Below are positions 1 through 11,312 of a stretch of 64,000 nucleotides of DNA, in pieces; positions within the stretch are counted from its first letter, which is position 1, and every line of letters begins with the position of its first letter. The stretch comes from Lepidostoma basale (taxonomy: Eukaryota; Arthropoda; Insecta; Trichoptera; Lepidostomatidae), in NCBI GenBank assembly GCA_022606425.2, contig JAHDVF020000247.1:496001-560000 (forward strand), in the 5' to 3' direction. The notes beneath the pieces are model-generated. The model was not told the DNA's origin, ran no database searches, and worked only from the letters and a program-made list of their open reading frames with translations. Made by a program: the position numbers and the translations under genes.

Positions 1-640
1 CGTTTCATTCACTATAATAAAATACTTTATATACTATCTAACTTTCATACCATTTTCATATATAGATAATCAAACTTTCCTTTACATTCCTTTCAAGGTT
101 TAAATCTGTTGCACTCGTAGTGTTGTCATGAGAAAATCACACCTTGTAGAATCCTAGCTTATTTTTTCTGTATTAAAATAAAAATAAATTACAATAATTC
201 CTTATTTTTATTTCGATCATTTTTATTTATTTTCCTTCTAGAAGACGTTTTGGCGTTGAAATAATAGATAATTAAAACTTTTTCTAGAGCAACAAGTACA
301 TTAATATGTTCACCCTTTTCAGATGAACGAATTTAGACCACGAAAAGTGTGTATAGAAGGGTGGGTTTTCTGTTTACCACCTCAGAATATGGCGTAATGC
401 TTAGTTAGTTAGGTTTCGGAAGACATTGCAGCGTTCATTTGACCCTCGATGAAGCCATTGACTCGCGGTATTCATCAATAAGGAAGTCCCAAAGTATACA
501 AACATTCAGCTCTGAGGCCAAAGAAAAAATCTCTTGTGATTCTGTTCAAAGCCAAGAGTTTAGCAGAAACTTCAGATTATTCTGTAAAGATTTTCAAACA
601 CATTTTTTTGCAGCTTCTATGATATGCGAATGACCCAATG
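1..640. other. AT-rich stretch, no gene seen
   Basis: No frame longer than 64 codons, no recognisable protein motif and no repeat that I can match elsewhere in the window. Ordinary AT-rich non-coding DNA. Confidence 0.6.
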
Positions 641-786
641 ATTAACTAATTAACCATCGCGCCGTTTCTCCGGAAAGGTAGGCAGAGAGGATAGACCGCC
701 ACACTCTTCTATCCTGACATAATTCTCGCGCCTGCTAGCTAATGCACGCTCGTCGATTGTTCCTACCTCGAACATGGCTCAGATTT

Positions 787-957
787 AAACCCAAAATCCC
801 CCCTCGCCCACTTTCGGAGGGACACACCGGGCCATACATTTAGCCCCATCATAAAACAACTACCAAATCACATTCCAACAATGTTTCCTACAGACGTAAG
901 AGGAATAGCCATTAGAGCCGAACCTCTGTAAGCCAGAAGATCCAAGTCCAAGTCGAA
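787..957. repeat. Dispersed repeat R-A, copy 1 (inside RTE copy)
   Basis: About 170 bp resembling 41833-42000: shared order of CCGGGCCA, CCAACAATGTT, AGGAATAGCCAT, GAACCTC and CAGAAGATC blocks. It splits the RTE-like copy at 645-1465, so it is younger than that copy or arrived with it by rearrangement. No coding content; the family is not recognised. Confidence 0.55.
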
Positions 958-1009
958 GTCCAAGATTAATTTGGTCATGTCATGTCTTTTCTCGATTTCT
1001 TTTTCCATT

Positions 1010-1412
1010 CATAATATTTAATAATATATAAATTGGATAATTTGTAAAGCGCCATTTTTATGAATTACTCATCTCAAGGGCGCTGTAGAAGATGCTCCGG
1101 TTTATCAACTAGATAATAATAATAATAATGATGATTAAAAAATATATAAACATATTAAGTATGAGGGCTGCACCTGACGAAGTCGATCAGCCCTTCCTGT
1201 CAGGAAATGATAATTTGAAAAGGTGCGTTTTGAGTCTCGATCTAAACTCTGATTGATTCTCAATGCACTTAAGGTCTGCTGGAAGACTGTTCCAGGCTGA
1301 AGGGCCGGCTACCGCGAAGGCTCGGTCGCCAAAGTTTGTACTTGGACAGCGTTTTGGCACAGTCAATCTACCGATCGCAGAAGACTTAGCTGATCGCAAT
1401 GTAGACTGTCTA
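1010..1412 (-). mobile_element. CR1/L2-like LINE 3' end
   Basis: Minus-strand residues include STLRSAKSSAIGRLTVPK, FGDRAFAVAGPSAWNSLP and FRSRLKTHLFKL. This is the C-terminal tail seen downstream of reverse transcriptase in many CR1/L2-type non-LTR elements. The 3' untranslated part (about 1045-1180) contains an AAGGGCGCTG block shared with 12465-12530. The copy is 5' truncated and lies inside an RTE-like copy; at its 5' edge the frame runs on into RTE residues, giving a fortuitous chimeric ORF (1187-1459). Confidence 0.75.
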
Positions 1413-1465
1413 TTTGTATACATATTTTTAACCATTCTTTCCTCATCCATTCGTTCCATATGTCC

Positions 1466-2195
1466 ATTATATAAAATATTAAATCTTAAAAGCTGTTGAG
1501 TAGGTGCCTTAAAGAAGATAATAGAGGTATGGTTGATTCTAAAACCTGAATCAAATTCACACAGATTGGTGTTGAATATTTTCCTGGAACACAGAGTTCC
1601 GAGTATAAGGAAAAGACGGGATATGACGCGAACGCAGCCGCACGCCAGATGTGAAGTTCCAAATTCGAATTCGAAACGATAGAATGGTGTTTTATCTACG
1701 GAGGGGGGACATACGACCGGTAAAATCGTCGCCAGCGGTAGCAGTCTAGAGTAACTTTCCTCAGTTAGGAATAGTGGAATGCAAGCAGCACGAATATGTT
1801 AAGCCATGTTATTTTTCCTATTAAATGAATTGATATTTTTATACGTACGCATGAATCCGCATTGTGAAGGGTGAAAAAACGTAGAAAACGCAGATTTTCA
1901 CAAAGATAAGTGTATTGTTTACTTCGACTGTACGTATTATATTCGCGCAGATAGAACGAAATTGTTTACTGCCGTTGATTTTATTCGATACAAATCTATT
2001 TATTTACTATTTTCCGCACGTAAACGAGATACAGTTTTTTTCTAATAATGCAGAAAACTAAGTACATATATTCTCAAGATGTCGCACTTCTTGTTATTTT
2101 TAAATAAATTATTCGTCTGTGGTACCTGTTTACAGACATGTGCATGTTTTAAACCATTCGTAACTATGAAAAATGATTAATTTAATTGACAATTA
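1466..2195. other. Unassigned non-coding stretch
   Basis: Nothing recognisable as a gene. Bases 1610-1760 are more GC-rich than their surroundings; the rest is AT-rich. No match to the repeat families of this window was seen. Confidence 0.5.
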
Positions 2196-2197
2196 AC

Positions 2198-2540
2198 TAA
2201 CTAACCATCACGCCGTTTCCCCGTAGGGGTAGGTAGAACGGATGGAACGCCACATTGTTCTATCCTGACATAACTCTCGCGCATCTTCTACATTCACACA
2301 TTGCGACATGCTCGTCGATTATTCCTACTTCGAATATGGTCGCATTTCAGTAATTGATTAATTTGGTCATGCCATGTCTTCACACTACTTGTATATATCT
2401 TTTTAACCATTCGTTACATATGTCCAAACCGTCTTAGTGACCCTTTCTTAATTTTATTTATCACGCATTCATCCGCCTTATATTATTATTTTTACTTCAT
2501 TATTAGATATTCTATCATACATTGTTTTTCCACACAATGG
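2198..2540 (-). mobile_element. RTE-like LINE 3' fragment, (GTTA) tail
   Basis: Begins with the run AACTAACTAACCATCACGCC, the reverse complement of the RTE 3' terminus plus tail. It continues through the C-terminal coding region to the stretch encoding the segment around MYNRISN. A deletion near 2370-2385 removes the RSRGRPRK region. Multiple stops; 5' truncated. Confidence 0.75.
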
Positions 2541-2784
2541 AAACTATAATACTTCTATTACTCCAAGATTAATTCGTATTCTGATTCTGAGAGATTTACT
2601 AAATTAATAAATTTCGACCCTCCCATCTTTTATAATTATTTTCAATCTACCATTCAATATTCTAGCCTTTTATTTTAATCATGTTTTTTTATAATAATCT
2701 TAACAAAAAAAGTGTTCATTAACTTCATCAATAAGATAAGACATTATGGAAAACTTTAATAATACACAATGAAAACATGGCATA

Positions 2785-2965
2785 ACAATCAATCAAAGTT
2801 TTCAAAATCGGCCATGTTAGAAGTCGGGACAATCGACGTGCGTGTATGACTCGCTGTATGAATGTGGATGAAGTTAGAGAGGTGTGTCAGGGTAGAGTAG
2901 TGTGGCGATCCATTATCTTTGCATAACCTTCTGGGGAAACGGTGTGATGTTGTGTTGTTGTTAAT
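2785..2965 (+). mobile_element. RTE-like LINE 3' end, (GTT)n tail
   Basis: Plus-strand copy encoding a degenerate HVRSRDNRRACMTRCMN-like C-terminus, ending in GATGTTGTGTTGTTGTT. The tail is the (GTT)n type, as at 4572, 54640 and 57902, and differs from the (GTTA)n type at 2198. The copy is only about 180 bp, consistent with severe 5' truncation. Confidence 0.7.
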
Positions 2966-3459
2966 AACGCTGTTCACAAACTTTTAACAAATTACCATGA
3001 TACAAAAACAATTATGAATAACATATTTTATATTCATAATTTTTCATTTGTTTTATGTCCAATGAAAAAGAATAGATAGACCCAGAATATTACGATGGCA
3101 ACGCGAGCCACAGTTTTACTACCGTGGCCGATAAGAGCCGATGATAATTTCTAAAAAAAATCCTTCACCTACTATAGATGCTATTTGAAAGTAGGGTCCC
3201 AGTGCGAAGGCAAGTCTAGCGGTCATGAGCTGTTCAAGCACCTCCAATCTGGACCTGGCCGCTGGTGGCCTGCGTCCTGAATCACCGCTAATCCAGCACA
3301 ACCTCGTAACACCAAATTGCCGAATACAATATTTAAAAACTCTACAGACATTGGCGTAGCTATAGCTAACATGAAATTTTATATTATTACAATTATTTTG
3401 TGGATATTTCCTTTATTATTAAATGTAATTATTGAAATCTGATTGATATCTGAAAAAAA

Positions 3460-3718
3460 CGACCTTCGTGGCCAAGTGCTAAGTGCATTGACTGCCACCC
3501 CGAAGGTTCCGGGTTCGATTCCCGGCGAGGACAGTGTGATTGTCACACTGTCTTTGGTCTGGGTGTAGAATTCACGTGACAATAAAATGGCGATAGATTA
3601 GCTACCTGTCACATGTTACGAGAATCACTATGATAGCTATAATACCCTTTACATCGATTTGGCTCATGCTGTCACGATGTAAAGAGCGATTCAACAAAAT
3701 AATAATAATAAAAATCAA
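3460..3718 (+). mobile_element. SINE-1, tRNA-derived
   Basis: The head GACCTTCGTGGCCAAGTG and the B-box-like GGTTCGATTCCC at 3510-3521 form a tRNA-like promoter. They are followed by the family body (CAGTGTGATTGTCACACTG hairpin, then AATAAAATGGCGATAGATTA). The 3' part holds ATCGATTTGGCTC and ends in an AATAATAATAA-type tail. The same order is found in six other copies in this window. Confidence 0.85.
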
Positions 3719-3739
3719 CACATTTTTATATCATTCCAA

Positions 3740-3985
3740 CTAACTAACTAACCATCATTTCGTTTCACCGGAGGGGTAAGCAGAGAGGCTGGACCGCCAA
3801 ACTGTTCTATCCTGACATACCCTTGCGACTCTTCTACATTCACACATTGTGACATGTTCGTCGATTGTTCCTACTTCGAATCTGGTCGCATTTCAGTATT
3901 TGGTTAATTTGGTCATGCCATGTTTCCTTGGCTTTTATCGACTTTTTCCATTCACACTACTTATATGAATGCACTTGTATAGATA
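3740..3985 (-). mobile_element. RTE-like LINE 3' fragment, (GTTA)n tail
   Basis: CTAACTAACTAACCATCATT at the left end is the inverted tail and terminus. The homology then runs through the C-terminal region to about the TTCCATTCACACTACTT block. Degenerate and 5' truncated. Confidence 0.75.
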
Positions 3986-4019
3986 TTATTAAACATCCAG
4001 AAAAAGACAGTTTATTTTT

Positions 4020-4255
4020 TTAATTTTTTATTAATACGTATGAAAACGTCCGTTCTCTTTTAATATTATATATTTTTAGGAATGAGATCTATCGTTTTGC
4101 TAATGTATTATCAAATGTTTGATAATGCCTTATCAAGGCAAAACATGTCATTACCATAATATCCAAGAAAACTTCTAAAAAACAGATGTTTTTGTTCGTA
4201 TTAATGATTTAATATGGAGTTCTACATCATTGTTAAAGAAACAATAAATAAGCAA
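4020..4255. repeat. Foldback family FB-8, degenerate copy
   Basis: Inverted arms: the left carries TATGAAAACGTCC and TTAGGAATGAG; the right carries AAAACATGTCATTACC and AAAACAGATGTTTTTG. The centre is a small palindrome around TCAAATGTTTGATAATGCC. The right arm preserves the hammerhead-like order TTGATAA-T-GCCTT-loop-AAGGC-(A)AAAC-AT-GTC. It ends near AACAATAAATAA. No coding content. Confidence 0.65.
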
Positions 4256-4299
4256 ACTATTAAAACTATACCTAGCTTGAGAAATTAATTATATCGATA

Positions 4300-4540
4300 G
4301 CAATAACTAACATACTAAGCATCACGCCATCTCTCATGGACCATGGACCGCCACACTGTTCTGTCCTGACATACTTATCTCGATTCTCTACATTCATATA
4401 TCGTGTCATGCATGAACGTCGATTTCTCCGACGCATCACGTGACCGAAATTTAATATTATATTATTTTCCTTGGCCTTCCTCTATTTCTACATCCGTTCA
4501 CGTCATTTATATATTACCTTTTTGGCTACTTTATGTATTT
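4300..4540 (-). mobile_element. RTE-like LINE 3' fragment, diverged subfamily
   Basis: Left end AACATACTAAGCATCACGCC is a mutated (GTTA) tail plus terminus. The interior matches the subfamily using AACATTCATACATCG-like wording, as at 39690 and 59700. Truncated and deleted (the GGGGTAGGCAG block is missing), no frame. Confidence 0.65.
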
Positions 4541-4571
4541 TCTCTAACTTTTTTTTTTTTCAAAATTTTTG

Positions 4572-5795
4572 TTTTAACAACAACAACAACAACAAAACCA
4601 TCACGCCGTTTCCCCGCAGGGGTAGGCAGAGAGAATGGACCGCCACACCACTCTATCCTGGCAAACCTCTCTAGCTTCCTCCACATTCATACAACGAGTC
4701 ATACACGCACGTCGATTCCTCCGACTTCTAACATGACCAACCTTTAAAATTTGATTAATTTGGTCATGCCATGTTTTCCTCGGTCTGCCTCGACTTCGTA
4801 CCCCATTTACATCATTAACGTATACTTTCTTAACCATTCTTTCTCCATCCATGCGTTCCATATGTCCGAACCAACGCAGCGATCCTTTCATAATTTTGTT
4901 CATATACCTTCTTCCGCTCTACATTCCTTTCTTATATCAGCATTTGAGATTCTGTCGTATATCGTTCTACCACACATACGTCTTAGGGACCTCATCTCTA
5001 CCGCATTTATTCTACTCTCATCCTTCTTTTGCCAGTTCCATGCTTCGCTTCCATACATTAAGGTTGGGACCAGAACTCCATTGTGAACGGCCGTTTTCGC
5101 TTTCATTGATAAATTCTTGTTTCCAATAACTATTTTTAAAGCTCCATTCACTTTGTTACCCGCACCAACCCTTCTTTCGACGTCACTATCCGTTCGGGCA
5201 TCTGCTGTGAACATACTACCTAAATACACAAATTCCCTCACCTGTTCCAAGTTCTCTTCGTTCACACTTATATTACAAACTGTCATTTGCTCTTCCCTTT
5301 CGAAAACCATCACCTTTGACTTTCCGACATTCATCATTAAATCATTTGACTTGCATACCTCATTCATTCTCGACACCAAGATTTGTAATTCGTCCGCACT
5401 ATCCGCAACGAGAACGGCATCGTCCGCGTAAAGCAGACAGTTTACAGATAAATCACTCATCTTAGCACCAGCATTTATACCTTTAAGTTCTTTCATACAC
5501 TTATCCATATACAGATTGAACAACCATGGAGACATCACGCAGCCCTGCTTAACACCCTTCGTGATATCAAACCAAGGCGTGATGTCTCCATTTACCCTAA
5601 CACTGGCAGTGCTCCCTTCGTAGAGAGAAGCAACCGCCCGTATCAGTTTTGTGCTCACTCCGTATTCGGACAAGATTGACCACAGTTTATCTCTGTTCAC
5701 TCGATCATAGGCCTTTTGCAAATCGACAAACGCACAGAAAAGCTTACGGTTTTTGGCCATAAACTTCTCCGCAAGCGTTCGAAGCGTTTTGTTTT
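4572..5795 (-). mobile_element. RTE-like non-LTR retrotransposon, largest copy
   Basis: A 1.2-kb minus-strand element, 5' truncated near 5795 and ending at a (GTT)n tail (written AACAACAACAAC on the plus strand, 4577-4594). It contains the reverse-transcriptase palm and thumb and the C-terminal region, making it the best reference in this window for the smaller RTE fragments. The terminus CATCACGCCGTTTCCCCGC is shared with many other copies. Assignment to the RTE clade rests on the RT and C-terminal pattern; other jockey-superfamily clades cannot be excluded without a tree. Confidence 0.85.
4601..5795 (-). pseudogene. Reverse transcriptase (partial, frameshifted)
   Basis: Would polymerise cDNA from element RNA at a nicked target. 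Taking the ATG at 5760 as residue 1, FVDLQKAYD (11-19) is RT motif A with a catalytic Asp, GVKQGCVMSP (69-78) is motif B and YADD (111-114) is the motif C catalytic pair. A thumb and MYGSEAW segment follow, then RWFGHMERMD and RGRPRKTWHDQIN. That ATG is not a real start: the frame stays open upstream (TLRTLAEKF) and the endonuclease domain is lost to truncation. One missing base near 4900-4904, compared with the copy at 59668, ends the first frame (286 codons). The next frame (100 codons, 4601-4903) finishes the protein. No function is expected. Confidence 0.85.
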
Positions 5796-7615
5796 AATAT
5801 TATAATAATAAGACATAAAATTATGTGTGAAGTAATTGTTGCAAAACGTATATTTTTTAATTACGAGTTATTGACAATATACACTAGTGATACCACGTCA
5901 TTATGAATTGTCTTAACCGCGCGTTGAAATTGCTAGCAAAGAATATTCCGTATAAAAAATAGGGTTCAGTTCTAATTTTATTCTAGAATCTCACTTTGCC
6001 AAGGGAATATCGCCTCTAATTACCCGGCTCTGGGTGATATTACGGCGTTCCGTGCCGAAACCCACGCAGGCAAGAGTTACAACACCGCACGGAGGGCGAT
6101 ACGCTGCACGAATGTGCTCGGCTCGGGCGAGGTTTCGGTCTTGTGATTCGACCGTCAGTGTTGCCTACGCACATAGACTTGGGGTTATGTGTACATACCC
6201 ATAATAAAATAATATAATTAATACACATAAGAATGTTTTATTTTATATTAGATACATACTAGAGTTTAACTTAAATCCTGCACAACCACATTTAAATTGT
6301 ATAGGTGTACATAAATATACGTAAAGATGACGAAATAATGAGTAAAATTTTATGAAAATTGGAATATGGGGAGATCTTAAAAATGATGCCGGGATAGAAC
6401 TTACGAATGATAGTTGGCAACACGTAGAAACAATGCATACATCTCTTTAAACAACGCGCGCCTAATGAAAAAGTGTTCCACTGAGCAACGAACGCGGCAC
6501 GAATCTGCACCGGTGTTTATACCGACGAAAAATGTCAAGGATTTTGGCATTAGTCATGACAAAAACATTTTAATTTATTCTTCGGCAAGCAGCAGACTAT
6601 TCTAATTTTGAAAACAGAACGTATGCACAATTTCAAATTATTATATTTTGTTTTTCATTGCGTGCACATTTTCATTTTCTATTTCAAATATGGCACTCCA
6701 TTCCCGCCGATTTCCAGAGCGCTCGACAGCGAGGTTGCCATCAGCCGCATTAAGCCTGGTTCAGGCGTGTTAAAAAAACCCGTCCAGCGTCAAGTAAAAA
6801 AACAAAAGGTTTAAACCATCCGTATGCATTAATATTTGTTTAAATACGATGTTTTTTCCTTTTTACTCGGTGTATATATTTTGCCGTTTGGTGGAGCGTT
6901 GTGCCGGGAGAACAGAACTTTAAATTTAGTAATGACGCCAGCGCAGCGTTGCCGCGCCAGTCGCCTTGTGTGGGAACGGCCAACGTCGCGCTTTCTACTA
7001 CGGCCAGTACTGCCGAGCAACGGTGTATTCCGACACGAACGTTCATTTATCAAGTATCCGAGATACAGAAGAATTCAGTGGAGAAAAATAAATTGTTATG
7101 AACTATGCATGTAAATATAATTTAGCGCGGTTTTCAAAAGCGTGAATGGGAAAGATGTAGAACCTCGCGCTATCAGTAGGCAGGGGACAATCAGGCGTTT
7201 ACCCATCCGCTTCCAGTAAAGGAATGTTGTCGACGGCTTAGTACGTACTTGGTTAGGTACGCGTTATTCATAATTCAGTATTCTGAAATCGATGCGGGGT
7301 TTATGAGGGCAACAGATGATATCGATTTAACCACGCTTGAACTTGTTACGTTTTTCTTGCATACATATTTATGTATGTACGCAATAGCACGATTTTTTAA
7401 TTATTGATCACCGATTGAAGAGTTCATGTGAAATATAAATTGTCTATATTGTTTACAATAATATTAAAGTACGTATGTAAAAAAAATAGCAATTGTAAAT
7501 AAATCTAAGAACACTTGTCACGAAAAGAATGGGGAACGCTTGTAAAATAAATACCTAATTAAAATTGGTTACCCCAGATGGAAGTTTATAAAATTAATAT
7601 ATTGGATTAATTAAT
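5796..7615. other. Unique stretch with GC-rich blocks, no gene
   Basis: Bases 6020-6175 and 6700-7060 are clearly more GC-rich than the surrounding AT-rich DNA. Overlapping frames exist around 6829-7114 on both strands, but none shows a known motif or consistent splice signals. I cannot name a gene here. Confidence 0.5.
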
Positions 7616-7617
7616 TA

Positions 7618-7735
7618 ATTAAAACTTAATTAACCATCACGCCGTCTCCCCGAAAAGGTAGGCAAAAAGAATGGACTGTCACACTTTAACCGATGCGGCA
7701 CTCCATCCTTCTCTTTTCGCCCCTATATTAGATTT
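7618..7735. repeat. Mini inverted dimer of RTE 3' ends, copy 1
   Basis: Starts as a minus-strand RTE terminus (CCATCACGCCGTCTCCCCG, 7633-7651). After about 50 bp it switches into a sequence resembling the same terminus in the opposite orientation (GCGGCACTCCATCC then CTTTTCGCCCC). The final outer part is missing compared with the copy at 7770. Confidence 0.6.
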
Positions 7736-7769
7736 ATAAATAAAAATATTTAGTGTATAAAATAAATAT

Positions 7770-7906
7770 GTAAAACTAACTAACTAACTAACCATCACGC
7801 CGTCTCCCCGAAAGGGTAGGCAGAAAGAATGGACTGTCACACTTTTACTGATGCGGCACTCCATCCTCCTCTTTTCGCCCCGCGGGAGACGCGGTGTGAT
7901 GGGTAA
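7770..7906. repeat. Mini inverted dimer of RTE 3' ends, copy 2
   Basis: ACTAACTAACTAACCATCAC (tail plus terminus, minus orientation) is joined after about 50 bp to a plus-orientation terminus ending GGGAGACGCGGTGTGATGGG. The outer ends are therefore inverted repeats (CCATCACGCCGTCTCCC against its near complement). The shared internal junction with 7618-7735 shows the dimer itself was copied. Confidence 0.65.
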
Positions 7907-7909
7907 ATG

Positions 7910-9270
7910 TGTAATTGATCCCAAAATGGTCATTGTAGTGAATTAGCGATTTCATAGTATTTTTTAATACTTTTAAATAAATAAATTACCTTACACGTTT
8001 ATTTAAAATAGGTAAACAAACATTTATTTACGGGTGTTTTTATTGTTACCATGATCTAGGTACATCAATTACATAAATATGAGATTATAAATCTTAACAA
8101 TCAACAGATAATAAGATGGATAATCCAATTGGAGATGTTATGAACGTGCCCCTATAAAGTAGTGTCTGCGGAGCAGGTACCTACGCAGCACACGTGGTTT
8201 AGGTACCTGAAAGAGAAAAGCCGCCAGCGACCGAACTGTCAAAACAATGGGCGCTGCGCTTTCGTCGCGCCTCTTTCTCAATACGAAAATCCGGCGGGCC
8301 GAGAAAACTTTCAATACGGAATACACACGGCCAACGCAACGGAGCGCCACGAGCGGTGCGACGTATAAAGGCGGCAAACAAAATCAGATTGCCGGCTGCG
8401 CAGAAACTTTTATTCGATTTTTGAAGTTGAGGTAAACTATTAATTTGTGATGAGATAAAAATGGCGTACTTTGACATTTTTAAGCACTTTCACGTTAATT
8501 TGAATCTGCACCGAAATAACACACTTTGTATGTGAACATCTATAATTTATATAGGCAGTAACAGATATTTTATATAAAATAATAAATAATACACTCGAAA
8601 AGGGGGGTATGAGTTTTTTCCGTCATCGCTTAAGCTATTCAGTGATATTAGCAAGATTACTAAATATAAGTGTATGATTATATATATAAATTTACTTGTA
8701 GCTATAAATTTGGTCGTCAGGTGTATGTGATTCATACTTCCAAATAACGCTGTTAGCCACCTCGACAATGTAAGTTTGCTCGAAACGCTTCGACTTTACA
8801 CGATGGACGAGAATCATATTTTTACCTTCAAGCGGCTACAATTGAATTTCGTTTAAGTATATCGTACCGCGACCGCGAACGGCCTTCACCGATTCCGGCG
8901 ATAGTTGGAGCCGTGTTACGCCACAGCGCGGAGGTGATTGGCGGGAGAAAGTAAGAATGCGGCGCGCGAACGGATTCAAATTTGGAAACTCGCCGCCACC
9001 AGCGCTCCTAGCGGCCGATGGTGAAACCGCGTCAGGTGGTCCCACTAACCTCCGAGACGCCATCAATAACAACATTCAACGATAGCCTCAAAACACCGGC
9101 CGGATGGCGAGAAGAGGCTGGGGATAGTGAAAGGTCCCTGGCTGAAAAATGCTCACCACAACCCGAATCAACATGGAAACGTAACATGTTCTATTTTACT
9201 ATTTTATCAGAGCGATTATATCACAGAGATATATCCCAGACACCCAAAAGAAAAGAAAACATCTGAAACC
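7910..9270. other. Unique stretch, two GC-rich blocks
   Basis: AT-rich flanks surround GC-rich blocks at about 8150-8400 and 8860-9170. Frames in these blocks (for example 9018-9266 plus and 8836-9075 minus) have no recognisable domain. Possible regulatory DNA; no gene supported. Confidence 0.45.
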
Positions 9271-9272
9271 GG

Positions 9273-9440
9273 GTGGTGGTCTAGGGGATAGAACGCTTGG
9301 CTCCTGATCCAGGGGACATGGGTTCAAGCCTGGACCCGACCAGATTCCTTCTTCATAATAATGAGCTATTTTCTGCTCACATTGAAGATTGTAAAATAAA
9401 TTCTAATATCATTGATGTAAATCCTTGATATTAGTTGTAT
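9273..9440 (+). mobile_element. SINE-2, tRNA-derived
   Basis: GGGTGGTGGTCTAGGGGATA contains an A-box-like TGGTCTAGGGG and lies about 40 bp upstream of the B-box-like GGTTCAAGCCT at 9322-9332. The body CATAATAATGAGCTATT and GAAGATTGTAAAATAAATTC is repeated at 25855 and, inverted, at 45525. A polymerase-III-type promoter is inferred from these boxes. Length about 165 bp. Confidence 0.8.
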
Positions 9441-11245
9441 ATAAATTTATGATATGTGATTTCCATTACATAAGTTTATTTATAATATATTGAAATGTTT
9501 AAAAATAACATACAATAGTTTACCTTCAACTTTAAAGCGAAAGCTATTGTATAATCGAGTTTATATCGTTTTTCCGATGATGAAGGTATACAATATTCGT
9601 ACATGGTATGTATGTTAAGATAAATAAACGAATATACGTATATAAATATGTTTTAAATAACACAAATACGTGTATAAATATGTTTTAAATAACACAAATC
9701 AGTAATTTCTATATTTTATCCCTCTCCCAAATATTATATAATCAAATAACTTTGTTAGCACACTCAACCTGCCTTGGTGATTCAAATAGGAAGAGCAATT
9801 TGGACGTTTAATGTTTAAAGTTTAAAGTGTGTACATGTGTAAGTGTGTACATTAACTGACGTCACTGAAATCAACATTTTGGGATCTTTTTAAGATATTT
9901 CTTAGCATCTAATTGTGTTCTGTAAGATTTTTATTGCTATTTTTGTTAAACTGTTTTGTGTCCAAATGAGTTTCCTAAATGTTGTTAATTTGTTATGTCA
10001 TCTTTGTGTAAAATAAACATTAATTAATCAATTGAAAAACAATCAGAGTGTCGTAAATTATTATTTGTTTTTGGTGTAATAACATGGGTAATGTTGTAAA
10101 TATGAATTATTCACAATTTAAAAAGTATTAAAGTGGGCCAAATAATAAGATTTTGTTTCATGAAGGTGAGTATACAAAATTTCCAAATTATATAATATGT
10201 AAATAAAATGAATCATTTCAGTATTGTCCGTTATACTATTGTATAAAAGTTGATTCCGAAACAAAAGTTTGTAAAGTTGTCCCGCAAGGAGTTAGGAGTT
10301 CCCGATCGCGGCGAGTACTACCGGCAATTACGAATACGTAACAGGTACAGGTACAAACAAACGCTTGTGTTTAATGTTTACTGAAAAGCGCGGCAATTCG
10401 CCGACACAAGTCGTTTACATAAATATAAACATCAATCCGGTGAGTCAACCGGCGGGCGCCCCGCCAGCCGATCGCTACACATAATAATTATACGATAATT
10501 CAATAAAAATGAGCGTAGTGAGACGTGTCGGCGTAAATATTAACGGCGATCAGCTGTTTTCCCAAACACGTTTTCGCGAGGCGCACAATAACAGCGTCCG
10601 CTCGCGCCAGAGCCCATAAATCGAATCACTTCCGAGATCATAAACCCGCCTCGCCAGCGTGGTTCCGGTCGTTTGACAGATTAAAAGTATACACGCCGTG
10701 ATTTATGGCTGTTCTCACGGTGGGTAGGTGCTGGCTCGCGCGGTACCTACTCCACTCACTCTCGCAGGGAAATTCCGAGACGGTTTTCTTCGTGTAAATA
10801 TTGACACGCTCCGGCCGCGATCTTTCTCTATGGATTGTTGTTGTCGCGTGTTTACCAGATGACATCTCGACCAGAGACATCTCGTGAGTCAGCTTTGGCT
10901 TCAAGCCCTACAAATAAAACGGATAAAAAAAGAATTTAAATAGTTATGTTTTCACTTACAAATTCTTCCATTCTAAAATTAAGTCGAAGTCGATTTTTAT
11001 TTTTATTTTATCATAAGTATATTTTATTATTTATTGATCATTTACCAAGTAATTACATGATTTTAATACCTCCTTAATGGAGTAACCCATTCGAGAGATC
11101 CATTTTTCGCACTCTATATTAACCTCAATAGAAAAAATACAAAATTTGGGAACAAATTGGGATTAAGAGAAATTAAACATATTTTAACGTGTTTTAATTT
11201 AAAACTAATTATTCTTATGAGATACCTATATTAACACTATTTACT
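9441..11245. other. Unique stretch; GC-rich block 10250-10910
   Basis: From 9440 to 10240 the DNA is AT-rich with a TAAAATAAACATTAATTAAT end near 10008-10027 that could be an old LINE or 3' UTR tail. From 10250 to 10910 it is GC-richer and non-repetitive. Such blocks in AT-rich insect DNA are candidates for conserved regulatory elements, but I see no transcript structure. Confidence 0.4.
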
Positions 11246-11312
11246 TATTACTGTTAAAATTCAAAACACTGTTATAATATCACAATTTCTTTTTATACAC
11301 TGAGAGTGCCGC

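Larger units (their letters stand above)
645..1465 (-). mobile_element. RTE-like LINE 3' fragment, twice interrupted
   Basis: Read on the minus strand this is one RTE-like 3' end in three pieces: 1413-1465 (residues MERMDEERMVKNMYT), 958-1009 (the stretch before the WHDQIN segment) and 645-789 (C-terminus and tail). Parallel uninterrupted copies at 38283-39045 and 53388-53850 show these pieces are adjacent in the element. The two gaps are filled by an unrelated repeat (787-957) and by a CR1-like LINE end (1010-1412). The 3' tail abuts a short TTAG-like run at 640-652. It is a dead copy with no intact frame. Confidence 0.75.

Noticed and set aside
3500..3525. Possible functional tRNA gene (also at 20856, 42637, 62330)
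   Set aside because: Only A- and B-box-like parts are present in a repeated body; no cloverleaf acceptor stem, so SINE rather than tRNA.
4020..4255. FB-8 kernels as active hammerheads
   Set aside because: Most FB-8 copies read TTGATAA instead of CUGANGA and lack stem I; I keep the resemblance but do not claim ribozyme activity.
9018..9266. 82-codon plus frame
   Set aside because: No motif, and its end abuts a SINE-2 copy; no supporting splice signals.
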